A DNA stretch of 64,000 nucleotides. Origin: Bin87 sp963663945. GTDB lineage: Bacteria; Chloroflexota; Dehalococcoidia; Lucifugimonadales; UBA3495. The position numbers were made by a program, and so were the translations under genes. The stretch is taken from NCBI GenBank assembly GCA_963663945.1, contig OY760687.1, positions 3,534,001-3,598,000 on the forward strand. Direction: 5' to 3'. Positions 42,430-51,615 of this stretch are shown piece by piece. How positions within the stretch are numbered: position 1 is the first letter of the stretch; every line of letters starts with the position of its first letter. The notes beneath the pieces are model-generated. The model did no database searches and was not told the DNA's origin. It worked only from the letters and a program-made list of their open reading frames with translations.

Positions 42430-43440
42430 TTACTCGATTTCCCGCGGGTTCATCCACGGCATCATTTCGCGCAGCCCCCGGCCCACCTCGTGGATCCGGC
42501 TGGTGCGCGCTTCCTGGCGCAGGCGCAGGAAGTTGTGCCGTCCCTCGTCGCACTCGGCCATCCACTCCTGGGCGAATGACCCGCTCTGGATGTCGTCCAG
42601 CACCCGGTGCATGTTCTGGCGGACATGGTCGTCCACCACCCGCGTGCCACGGGTCAGGTCGCCATACTCGGCGGTGTCGCTGACCGAGTAGCGCATGTAG
42701 TTGAACCCGCCCTGCTGGATCAGGTCAACGATCATCTTGAGCTCATGCAGGCACTCGAAGTACGCGATTTCGGGCGGATATCCGCGTTCGACCAGCGTCT
42801 CGAAGGCCAGGTTGATCAGCGCGGTCACGCCGCCGCACAGCACCGACTGCTCACCAAACAGGTCGCTCTCGGTCTCGTCCTTGAAGGTGGTTTCCAGCAC
42901 GCCGGCGCGGGCGCAGCCGATGCCGGCCGCGTAGGCCAGCCCGATGTTCTTGGCGTTGCCGGTGGCGTCCTGGTGAATCGCCAGCAGGCACGGCACGCCG
43001 ATACCCTGCTCCACGAAGTGCTCGCGCATCCGGTGACCCGGCGCTTTGGGGGCGATCATCATCACGTCCACCGAAGGCGGGGGCACCACGAACTGGTAGT
43101 GGATGGTGAAGCCGTGGGCGAACATCAAGGCCTTGCCCGGACCCAGGTTGGGCTCGATCTCGTCGCGGTACACGTCCTTCTGCACGTGGTCGGGAATGGC
43201 GACCATCATCACTTCAGCTTCTTTGGCGACCTCGGCCACACTGCCGACCTCAAGGCCGGCGTCCCGGGCGACCTGGCGGCTGGCGCTGCCTTCGTACAGG
43301 CCCACCATCACCTTGACCCCGCTGTCGTGCAGGTTCAGCGCGTGGGCGTGACCCTGGCTGCCGTAGCCGATCATGCCGACGGTCTTGCCTTCCAGGAAGG
43401 ACATGTCGGCGTCTTTCTCGGTGTAAATATTCACTGCCAT
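42430..43440 (-). CDS. ilvC: Ketol-acid reductoisomerase
   Basis: Second common step of valine and isoleucine synthesis, using NAD(P)H and Mg2+. The 336-residue length is class I. The N-terminal Rossmann motif is 'VGMIGYGSQGHAHALNLHDSG'. Later come 'APKAPGHRMREHFVEQGIGVPCLLAIHQDATGNA' and 'TFKDETESDLFGEQSVLCGGVTALI' with the acidic metal ligands. AAGGATG precedes the ATG. It follows ilvN after a 119-bp space that holds a REP-type repeat. Confidence 0.97.
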   Translation of the reverse strand: MAVNIYTEKDADMSFLEGKTVGMIGYGSQGHAHALNLHDSGVKVMVGLYEGSASRQVARDAGLEVGSVAEVAKEAEVMMVAIPDHVQKDVYRDEIEPNLGPGKALMFAHGFTIHYQFVVPPPSVDVMMIAPKAPGHRMREHFVEQGIGVPCLLAIHQDATGNAKNIGLAYAAGIGCARAGVLETTFKDETESDLFGEQSVLCGGVTALINLAFETLVERGYPPEIAYFECLHELKMIVDLIQQGGFNYMRYSVSDTAEYGDLTRGTRVVDDHVRQNMHRVLDDIQSGSFAQEWMAECDEGRHNFLRLRQEARTSRIHEVGRGLREMMPWMNPREIE

Positions 43441-43471
43441 GCTAGTTCATCCTTCGCTTGCGCAATTTCCC

Positions 43472-43498
43472 GTCATTCCTGCGCAAGCAGGAATCCAG
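43472..43498. repeat. REP-type palindrome between ilvN and ilvC
   Basis: GTCATTCCTGC-GCAA-GCAGGAATCCAG: an 8-bp perfect stem (43475-43482 with 43487-43494). A partial inverted partner TGGATTCCAG lies near 43525-43534. It belongs to the widespread 'CATTCCxGC...GCxGGAATCCAG' class; a related palindrome is at 31749-31788. Confidence 0.75.
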
Positions 43499-43559
43499 GA
43501 AACTTTTTTGCCTGTTGCACGTTTGGATTCCAGCTCAAGGCCGGGAAGACGTGCGCAGA

Positions 43560-44165
43560 TTAGACTCCCTCGTAGTGCCCCGGCGCGGAGCTAACCATCC
43601 GTTCCGCCGTAGCTCCGTTTGTTCCCATGATGATGGCGTCGGCCCCGACGTCGTCGCTGATCCGTCCGCCGGTCTTGCCCCGCACCATGGCCACGCGCCC
43701 GGTGCGCATCAGTTCCAGGATGCCAAAGGGCCTCAGCAGGTCGTACAGCGCGTCGATCTTTTCCTCTTCGCCAGTGGTCTCAACCACCAGCGACAGGGTG
43801 CCCACATCCACCACCTTGGCTCGGAAGAGGTTGATGATCTCCAGGATTTCGCTGCGGTTGGTGGGCGTGGTCCTCACCTTGATCAGGGCCAGCTCCCGCG
43901 CCACCACGTCCTCCTCGGAGATGTTGGACACCTTCACCACGTCGATCAGCTTTTCCAGGTGGCGGGTGGCCTGTTCCACGGTGTACTGGTCGCCGGTGAC
44001 GACAAAGGTGAGGCGTGACAGGCCTTTCTGCTCGCTGGCGCCCACCGCCAGGCTGGCGATATTGAACCCGCGCCGGCGGAAGAGGCCGGCCACCCGGGTC
44101 AGGACACCGGGCCGGTCCTGCACCAGCGCGACGATGGTGTGTTGTTCCATGCTAGGCGCTTGCAA
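43560..44165 (-). CDS. ilvN: Acetolactate synthase small (regulatory) subunit
   Basis: The ACT-domain subunit that gives valine feedback control to acetolactate synthase. 'HTIVALVQDRPGVLTRVAGLFRRRGFNIASLAVG' is the ACT domain, and the second half is the IlvN/IlvH C-terminal domain. The TTG at 44165 is preferred because AGGAGG lies 6 nt before it; the ATG five codons later has no site at proper distance. It is separated from ilvB by a nuclease gene. Confidence 0.95.
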   Translation of the reverse strand: MQAPSMEQHTIVALVQDRPGVLTRVAGLFRRRGFNIASLAVGASEQKGLSRLTFVVTGDQYTVEQATRHLEKLIDVVKVSNISEEDVVARELALIKVRTTPTNRSEILEIINLFRAKVVDVGTLSLVVETTGEEEKIDALYDLLRPFGILELMRTGRVAMVRGKTGGRISDDVGADAIIMGTNGATAERMVSSAPGHYEGV

Positions 44166-44201
44166 GGTTCGCCTCCTGGTCTCTTTTCATTGGGGACTCC
44201 T

Positions 44202-45254
44202 CTATTGGACCCATTGTCCGAGCACAATGGCGATAATCGTCTTGCCGTGCTGTTCCACTGTTGCAGGTCCGACACCGTGTATTGTGCGCAGTTGGATCAG
44301 ATTGACGGGGCGCTGTTCCGCGACCAGCGAAATGACGTCGTTGGTCAGTACAACAAACAATGGCACTCCCCGCCGACTGGCTTCTTGTCCGCGGTATCGC
44401 TCCAAGTTGCGGACGATAGTGTCGCGGTCGGGTGCCGCTCGATGGGTGATTGCCACCGTTGGCGGCAGGTTTTGGGCGTCAACCTGCAAAGCGGACTTCC
44501 CTAAGGCATTGGAGAGTTTTGCAGCCGCCTCTTCGACTTCTCCACGAGTTATATCTATCGTTTCGCGAAGATTCGGGGTACCATCCGAAACTACGCAGAT
44601 CTGCCAGAAACGGCCGTTAGTGAGTACAGCCTTGTTCCCATCTGCTAGATACTCGGCATATTTCGCGAGTTGTGCCCCATAGTCAGAGGAATACTCCCGG
44701 TCCAATCGCTTTGCTTCAATAAATGCCACCGGGGTACCGCTGTATTTTAGTGCAATATCTGGCCTGACGTTTCGATTGGCGGGAGGTCTATACTCCGTAG
44801 CAACTTGTGACGGATCATGAATATCCCAGCCCAATCCGGCAAGTACCGGCATGATGAGATATTGGATGGTACTGGCTTCATGGTTTTCGCATGCGTCTTG
44901 GTGGAAGGTGAGATTCAGGCGCGCCTGGCCGATTACTCTCGCAGCCTCTGACGGCGTAGGCTTGTCCTGTGACATCGGCTGCTGATCCCAGCCCCTACTG
45001 TCGTCAACGTATTCGTCACGCCGTTCCGGAATTTGTACGCCGGTCGGCCGCCGCCGATTTCGTTGGTTACACTCCCTGCACACGGGATATTCCGACGGTT
45101 TGTAGACGGCAGGGCAATTCGGACACTCATCTAGGCCGCCGGCCTGAAACGCCCTGTAGTGCTCCAAGCACAGCGGCTGGCCGGGGCGATTGGGTGGCCG
45201 AGGGCAGTCCTGTTCGGCGCAGATATTGGCGTGATTTTCGCTGCTGCTGGTCAT
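44202..45254 (-). CDS. Zinc-ribbon / PD-(D/E)XK nuclease / HRDC fusion protein
   Basis: A 350-residue three-part protein. Residues 1-65 carry cysteines suited to zinc (C12, C17, C29, then C44, C47, C59, C62). Residues about 105-225 look like the type I restriction HsdR N-terminal nuclease: 'RPDIALKYSGTPVAFIEAKRLD' supplies D166, E180 and K182. Residues about 285-345 look like an HRDC domain ('RRGVPLFVVLTNDVISLVAEQRPVNLIQLRTIHGVGP'), which binds nucleic acid. No helicase or modification gene is nearby. It sits between ilvB and ilvN on the same strand and is visibly less GC-rich, suggesting a later insertion. A defence or repair role is plausible. Confidence 0.85.
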   Translation of the reverse strand: MTSSSENHANICAEQDCPRPPNRPGQPLCLEHYRAFQAGGLDECPNCPAVYKPSEYPVCRECNQRNRRRPTGVQIPERRDEYVDDSRGWDQQPMSQDKPTPSEAARVIGQARLNLTFHQDACENHEASTIQYLIMPVLAGLGWDIHDPSQVATEYRPPANRNVRPDIALKYSGTPVAFIEAKRLDREYSSDYGAQLAKYAEYLADGNKAVLTNGRFWQICVVSDGTPNLRETIDITRGEVEEAAAKLSNALGKSALQVDAQNLPPTVAITHRAAPDRDTIVRNLERYRGQEASRRGVPLFVVLTNDVISLVAEQRPVNLIQLRTIHGVGPATVEQHGKTIIAIVLGQWVQ

Positions 45255-45344
45255 AGTTGTCTTCCAATCGGCACGCGGCGCGGCAGGCGAGATTGGATGT
45301 ATTGTCTTGATCTGTTGGTGCCGTCGCACTGTTTGGTATCTAGT

Positions 45345-47042
<1,698 letters not shown>

Positions 47043-47091
47043 AGTACGGCTACTCCTGTGATCTCTGCGGTTTCCGATGTGGTCAGGGCAT

Positions 47092-47118
47092 AAAAAATCC
47101 CGACCCCGAAGGGACGGG
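47092..47118 (-). terminator. T-box-controlled terminator before ilvB
   Basis: On the minus strand CCCG-T-CCC pairs with GGG-T-CGGG around a TTCG loop, followed by ATTTTTT. It overlaps the region that would compete with the T-box antiterminator. Confidence 0.85.
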
Positions 47119-47362
47119 TTTCAATTCCCGCGGTACCACCCTTCTTTTCCGCGCCCGGCTCATTGCCTGAAGTATCTCCGGCGAGCACTCAACGCGAAAC
47201 TCTCTGTACACAGCCGTTATCGGAGCCGACCCGCTCGCCCTACTCACGCTATCGCGCTTCAGCCGAGACGCTCCGGGACGAGTTCAGCAATTCCGGCCCC
47301 CGACTTCCACCAACCGTCGGTTCTCTATGCGGCCTTCCCAGCCTACTACTCCCCATCACCGC
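47119..47362 (-). promoter_or_regulatory. T-box riboswitch leader of ilvB
   Basis: The conserved T-box GGGTGGTACCGCGGG lies at 47127-47141 (minus strand), just before the terminator. Stem I begins with GATGGGGAGTAGTAGGC (47341-47357), and typical Stem I apical sequence follows (AGAGAACCGACGGTTGGTGG). The likely specifier region contains GAACTCGTCC near 47275-47285, offering CUC (Leu) or GUC (Val); I cannot decide which without folding. Uncharged tRNA would stabilise the antiterminator and allow ilvB transcription. Confidence 0.88.
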
Positions 47363-47378
47363 GATTTAACTGCCGGGT

Positions 47379-47407
47379 ATGCTATCACCCGCCTGAATCC
47401 CTGTCAA
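47379..47407 (-). promoter_or_regulatory. Sigma-70-type promoter of the ilvB leader
   Basis: TTGACA (47402-47407) and TAGCAT (47379-47384) with a 17-bp spacer, on the minus strand. It lies right before Stem I of the T-box. The -35 is a perfect consensus. Confidence 0.75.
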
Positions 47408-48031
47408 TGAAAGCGCAATCCGTTACCGGTCAGATTTGGGCATGTGACCTCCCCAAACCATGATACTGCCAACAGAACCCACCCCACACTCAATGCTAGT
47501 GTGTCATCCGGGGACCCCTGGCTCGCCCTGCGCTCCCGGTCACGGTCCGTCCAGCGTCAACGGCGCTGGGGCACAGGGAAACAGCGCCAGGACGCGATGG
47601 CTTTATGGCGATGGCGAGGCTGTGGCGCCAAATCTGTAGGCCGCCTGCCTCGTGCAGGCGGTTCAAACTGCGGTGTCAGGAGTTTCCGCCGCCGAATCAT
47701 CGTAGCGCCAGTCGCTCATTTGCTTGAGGCCGGCGTCAAGTATCAGGCGGAACCGTTTTCGATCACCCGGTCACGCCGATCAATCTTCGGTTTTCCTGTC
47801 GCGACAATTTCACCATATATTCACGGTTTGTGGCGCGCTTTTCACGCCATTTTCACAATCGTCCGATAGCCTTTCCCATGGTTGATCCGCCGCAGGCGAG
47901 GGCTCTGCCCTGGCTACATAACTGCTGTTTGCGGTGGCCTGACACGAGCGGCTCCCAAGCCCTCACTCCTCCTCGAGGCGCTTGGGAGTCCGCGTTGCCC
48001 GGGACCCCGATAACTAAGGAGTACAGACGTC
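47408..48031. other. 624-bp intergenic region between divergent ilvB and the surface-protein gene
   Basis: Short frames are present, but none looks coding. I see no RNA gene. It must contain the upstream region of the 48032 gene. The stretch around 47740-47880 is noticeably AT-richer and could be promoter DNA, but I could not fix -35 and -10 boxes. Confidence 0.5.
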
Positions 48032-49960
48032 ATGCGTCCAATTGTTGCTGTGTTGAAACCACTCAGGCTTGTGGCTATGACCCTGCTCATCGTCCTGGCG
48101 TTTGTGGTGGGACTGGCGGTTCAGGACCCGCCCGACGCGGCGGCTTACGCATTGTGGATCGACCTCGAATGTACCGACAAATCAGTGACCGAAGGCGGCA
48201 GGTTCCGTCTGCACGTTGTCACCGAGCAACCGCCTCATCTCGGGGCGTCAACGATCAAGGTGTATTGGACCACTTATACGGGTACCGCCGACGAGACTGA
48301 CTACCGGCCGCTGCACCACGAAGGGCAGGCGAGCAATCGTTATCAATCCAATTCGGCCCGCATGGGACGCAGCTTCTACACCCAGGACGATCATTTCAGC
48401 GAGCCGGACGAATACTTCAACGTGAAAGCGGTCAATGCGTCGTCCGATTCGCGCGCTGCTGGACAGGGCAATTGCAAGATAACCATTCACGATGACGACG
48501 GCCCGGGCGCGTCGGAGACCTGGATCGATTCGTCGCCGATTGCCGGCAAATACCAGCGCGGCGGCCGAATCCGCATCATGCAGCGGTTTACCGAGGATGT
48601 AATAGTCGAGGGTGGGGAGGTCAACCTGGGCCTGCTCTTCGGCCAGGGCAGCAACGTGGAGCACAAGGGCGCCAGCTACGTCAGCGGTTCCGGGACCGAC
48701 ACCCTGACCTTTGAGTACACGGTCACCGGAGACGACGTCGACATCGACGGCATCGAGATCCCGAACAGCGACTACGGCGGCGACGGCTCCATCCTCACGG
48801 AAGCCGACCGCACGGAGGTCAACAGCGAATACCAGGGCATCCCGACCGACGTCAACCATTTGGTGTACGGCAGGACCGAGGTGCTGGAGGTCTCCGTCAT
48901 TTCCTCGCCGGAAGACGGCGACACCTATCGGTTGGGGGAGCACCTGGAAATCGCGGTGCGGTTCCATCGCGCGGTCCAGGTTAATGGCCGGGTATATATC
49001 GTTCTGCGCATCGGCGATGATGAAGAGGAATGGGCCGCTGCCTGGTACGATCGCGGTTCCGGGACCGAGACCCTGGTGTTCCGGCATGCGGTTCGCGCCG
49101 ATGACGTCGACACCGGCGGGTTCCGGGTCGTCAGGGGTTACATCGGTCCGGAGGGCCAGAGATATGGATTCGGCGGCAGCGGGACCATCACCGACCAGGG
49201 TGCATCCCACGAGGTGAGCCCCTACTACGACGGTCTGGTCGACCCCTCCGGTTACAAGGTGGACGGCCGGCCTTACATCAAGAACATCGCCGTCACCTCC
49301 ACGCCCGCCAATGGGACCCACTACCGGATCAACGACCGGATCATGATTTCCGCCACCTTCGACCGGGCGGTCTCCGTGCAGCCGAAACCGGCGTTCAAGG
49401 TCAACCTGGGCGATCAGGAAGTGCTGGCTAGTTTTTATGACGGTTCGCTCACGGATACCCTGGTCTTCAGCTACAAGGTGGACGAGGGAGATGTGGACAG
49501 CAATGGTATATCCATCCCGGCCCAGGAGGGTTTCGGCGACTCCGGAAACATCTGGGAGGCCCGCACCGAACGAACGGTGAACCAGCACATCCCCGCCCTG
49601 GCCGACCTGGCCGACCAGGCGGTGAAGGGCACCCGGCCGACAGTCATCTCCAACGAAATAGTCTCCACTCCCAGCCATCCTCCCGAGTACCGTCTCGGAG
49701 CCGACCTCGAAATCGCGTTGACGTTCAATGAACCCGTGACCGTGCTGGGAGTGCCCACCATACAGATACACGTGGACCAGGTCGGTCCGCTCGTCCGGGA
49801 GGCAACCTACCGTCGTGGCTCCGGCACTGACACGCTGGTCTTCGTCTACACCGTGCAGGACACGGACTTTGACTACAACGGGGTTGAGCTTCCCGAAGGC
49901 CAAAACGACACGTTCACCGGAAACACTCGCGTTTACCAGGCGGGAACCGAAAACTGGTGA
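48032..49960 (+). CDS. Surface repeat protein, N-terminal part (frame broken at its end)
   Basis: AAGGAG precedes the ATG. A hydrophobic export segment (residues 15-37) is followed by a Calx-beta-like domain ('YTGTADETDYRP...EPDEYFNVKAVNASS') and then tandem Ig-like repeats of roughly 120 residues. Each repeat has the pattern 'G(S/L)GT(D/E)TLvF.Y.V...DvD.dGi.ip' and a preceding 'v.S.P..g..Yr.G..ie(i/v)av.F...V.V.G.P'. The frame stops at 49960, but the repeat series continues in the -1 frame from 49954. An A4 run at 49950-49953 is where one base appears to be missing. Confidence 0.8.
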   Translation: MRPIVAVLKPLRLVAMTLLIVLAFVVGLAVQDPPDAAAYALWIDLECTDKSVTEGGRFRLHVVTEQPPHLGASTIKVYWTTYTGTADETDYRPLHHEGQASNRYQSNSARMGRSFYTQDDHFSEPDEYFNVKAVNASSDSRAAGQGNCKITIHDDDGPGASETWIDSSPIAGKYQRGGRIRIMQRFTEDVIVEGGEVNLGLLFGQGSNVEHKGASYVSGSGTDTLTFEYTVTGDDVDIDGIEIPNSDYGGDGSILTEADRTEVNSEYQGIPTDVNHLVYGRTEVLEVSVISSPEDGDTYRLGEHLEIAVRFHRAVQVNGRVYIVLRIGDDEEEWAAAWYDRGSGTETLVFRHAVRADDVDTGGFRVVRGYIGPEGQRYGFGGSGTITDQGASHEVSPYYDGLVDPSGYKVDGRPYIKNIAVTSTPANGTHYRINDRIMISATFDRAVSVQPKPAFKVNLGDQEVLASFYDGSLTDTLVFSYKVDEGDVDSNGISIPAQEGFGDSGNIWEARTERTVNQHIPALADLADQAVKGTRPTVISNEIVSTPSHPPEYRLGADLEIALTFNEPVTVLGVPTIQIHVDQVGPLVREATYRRGSGTDTLVFVYTVQDTDFDYNGVELPEGQNDTFTGNTRVYQAGTENW

Positions 49961-51456
49961 ACCCACACATACCGGGTTTCGCGGCTCAGCGGGCACACCA
50001 GCTTGATGGCCTTCCCTACGTCACCGCCACGGCGGTCGAGTCGACTCCGGCCCGCCGGGGTATCTACCGCGCCGGTGAGACCATACTGGTCTCGGTGACT
50101 TACACTCGCCCCGTAAGAGTTGTGGGCAGCCCTCCCATCCGTCTGCTCGTGGGCGAGGAGGACCGCTATGCGCTCTATCGAAGCGGAGCAGAGACCAACA
50201 CCCTTATCTTTGGATACGACGTCCGGGACGACGACGTGGACTACGACGGGTTCTCCCTTTGGGCTTTTGCTGGGTCATTCCAGCCAGAGCACTCGGTTTA
50301 TCCGCTGAACGTGGACATAAAACTGGCACGTTGGTTCGCGGGATTTGGCGACCAGGAAGGCCATGCGGTGGCCGGACGGGTGCATACCACCTCGGTGGAT
50401 GTGATCTCCGACCCGGGCGAGGACGGCGTTTACGAAATGGGCGACACCATCGAGTTGGCGGTTACCTTTGACGACGACGTGACCGTGACCGGCACGCCCC
50501 AACTGACGCTGGATTTGGGCGGCGCCACGCAAGTGGCCGCATTCCACGAAGCGCGAGACGCCGCCAGCGGCTCCAGCACGGGCCGCACCGGCGATGTGCT
50601 GGTGTTCACGTACACCGTGCAGACCGCCGATGAAGCCACCGATGGCCTGAAGGTTGTCCAGGACGCCTTCAGCCTGAACGGCGGGACCATCACGGACCCG
50701 AATGGCAACGAGCCCGACCTGCGCCATGCGGCCAGCACTTTCGCCGACCACCCGGTGGTGGAGGTGGCGCCGGAGGTTGAAAGCGTCAGGACGTCACAGG
50801 ATGGTTCGCAGGTGATTATCACCTTCAGCGAGAATGTCCAGGTGCGGCCGGACCTCCAGACGCTGACCAGCTTTGCGGGTGTGGACGTTGGGGTCTATCT
50901 GCGGGCGCTGATCGACGTGTTTGTGGACGATCACCGGGCCCACACCCACGGGGCCGCCATATCGGGCAAGGAGTTGACACTCACCCTGGACACGGCCATC
51001 ACCCAGGGGCAGGATATTGAGGTGGCCTACGACGACTTGTTTGCCCGGGATGTGCCGGGAGTCATCGTGGACCACGCCGGGAACCCGTTGGAACACTTCT
51101 CCAGCCAGACGGTTGCCAACGAGTCGACCCTGCCCGCCAACGCCGACGCCAACTGGCCGGTTATCAGCGCGTACAGCCTCACCGTCGCGGAGGGTCAGAC
51201 GGGGACGTATACGGTGGCGTTGGGCGCCCAGCCGGACCGGGACGTGACGATATCCCTGTCGATTTCACCTTCCACGCATCTGACCGCCAGCGCCGAGACG
51301 TTGACCTTCACGCCTACTAACTGGGCCACGCCGCAGACGGTGACCCTCACGGCGGGCACGGACGCTGACGATATCAACTTCTGGCAGGAAATTGTTCACA
51401 CCGCCGACGTGGAAGGGTTCATCGTCGGCCACCTGAAGGTGCTTATAGAGGAGTAA
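49954..51456 (+). CDS. Surface repeat protein, C-terminal part (continuation in shifted frame)
   Basis: This continues the previous gene. 'LVNPHIPGFAAQRAHQLDGLPYVTATAVESTP' matches the inter-repeat linker 'TVNQHIPALADLADQAVKGTRPTVISNEIVSTP' of the upstream part. Two more repeats follow ('AETNTLIFGYDVRDDDVDYDGFSL', 'TGDVLVFTYTVQTADEATDGLKV'), then a SwmB-like module ('QVIITFSENVQVRPDLQTLTSF...GKELTLTLDTAITQGQDIEVAYDD') and a terminal Calx-like module. It has no ribosome site or signal of its own, so it is not an independent gene. Together the two parts would encode about 1,140 residues. Confidence 0.78.
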   Translation: MVNPHIPGFAAQRAHQLDGLPYVTATAVESTPARRGIYRAGETILVSVTYTRPVRVVGSPPIRLLVGEEDRYALYRSGAETNTLIFGYDVRDDDVDYDGFSLWAFAGSFQPEHSVYPLNVDIKLARWFAGFGDQEGHAVAGRVHTTSVDVISDPGEDGVYEMGDTIELAVTFDDDVTVTGTPQLTLDLGGATQVAAFHEARDAASGSSTGRTGDVLVFTYTVQTADEATDGLKVVQDAFSLNGGTITDPNGNEPDLRHAASTFADHPVVEVAPEVESVRTSQDGSQVIITFSENVQVRPDLQTLTSFAGVDVGVYLRALIDVFVDDHRAHTHGAAISGKELTLTLDTAITQGQDIEVAYDDLFARDVPGVIVDHAGNPLEHFSSQTVANESTLPANADANWPVISAYSLTVAEGQTGTYTVALGAQPDRDVTISLSISPSTHLTASAETLTFTPTNWATPQTVTLTAGTDADDINFWQEIVHTADVEGFIVGHLKVLIEE

Positions 51457-51615
51457 CAAACAACAAAGCGCCCGTAAAACGCCGCCATTTGCCTCATCGT
51501 TGACACTGCGCCGGCCTGCTGGTACGGTGTTGCGGCAAACTGTGATGCGAGGCCGGCGCACGCCCATACGGCCATGCCGCCAGCCGCGCAAATCGCAATT
51601 ACGAGGGGGGATACT

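Noticed and set aside
47444..47869. 141-codon frame between ilvB and the surface-protein gene
   Set aside because: No ribosome site, no domain and irregular composition; more likely intergenic DNA.
48248..49996. 582-codon minus-strand frame opposite the repeat surface protein
   Set aside because: Periodic composition mirrors the repeats of the real gene; no start signal or domain.
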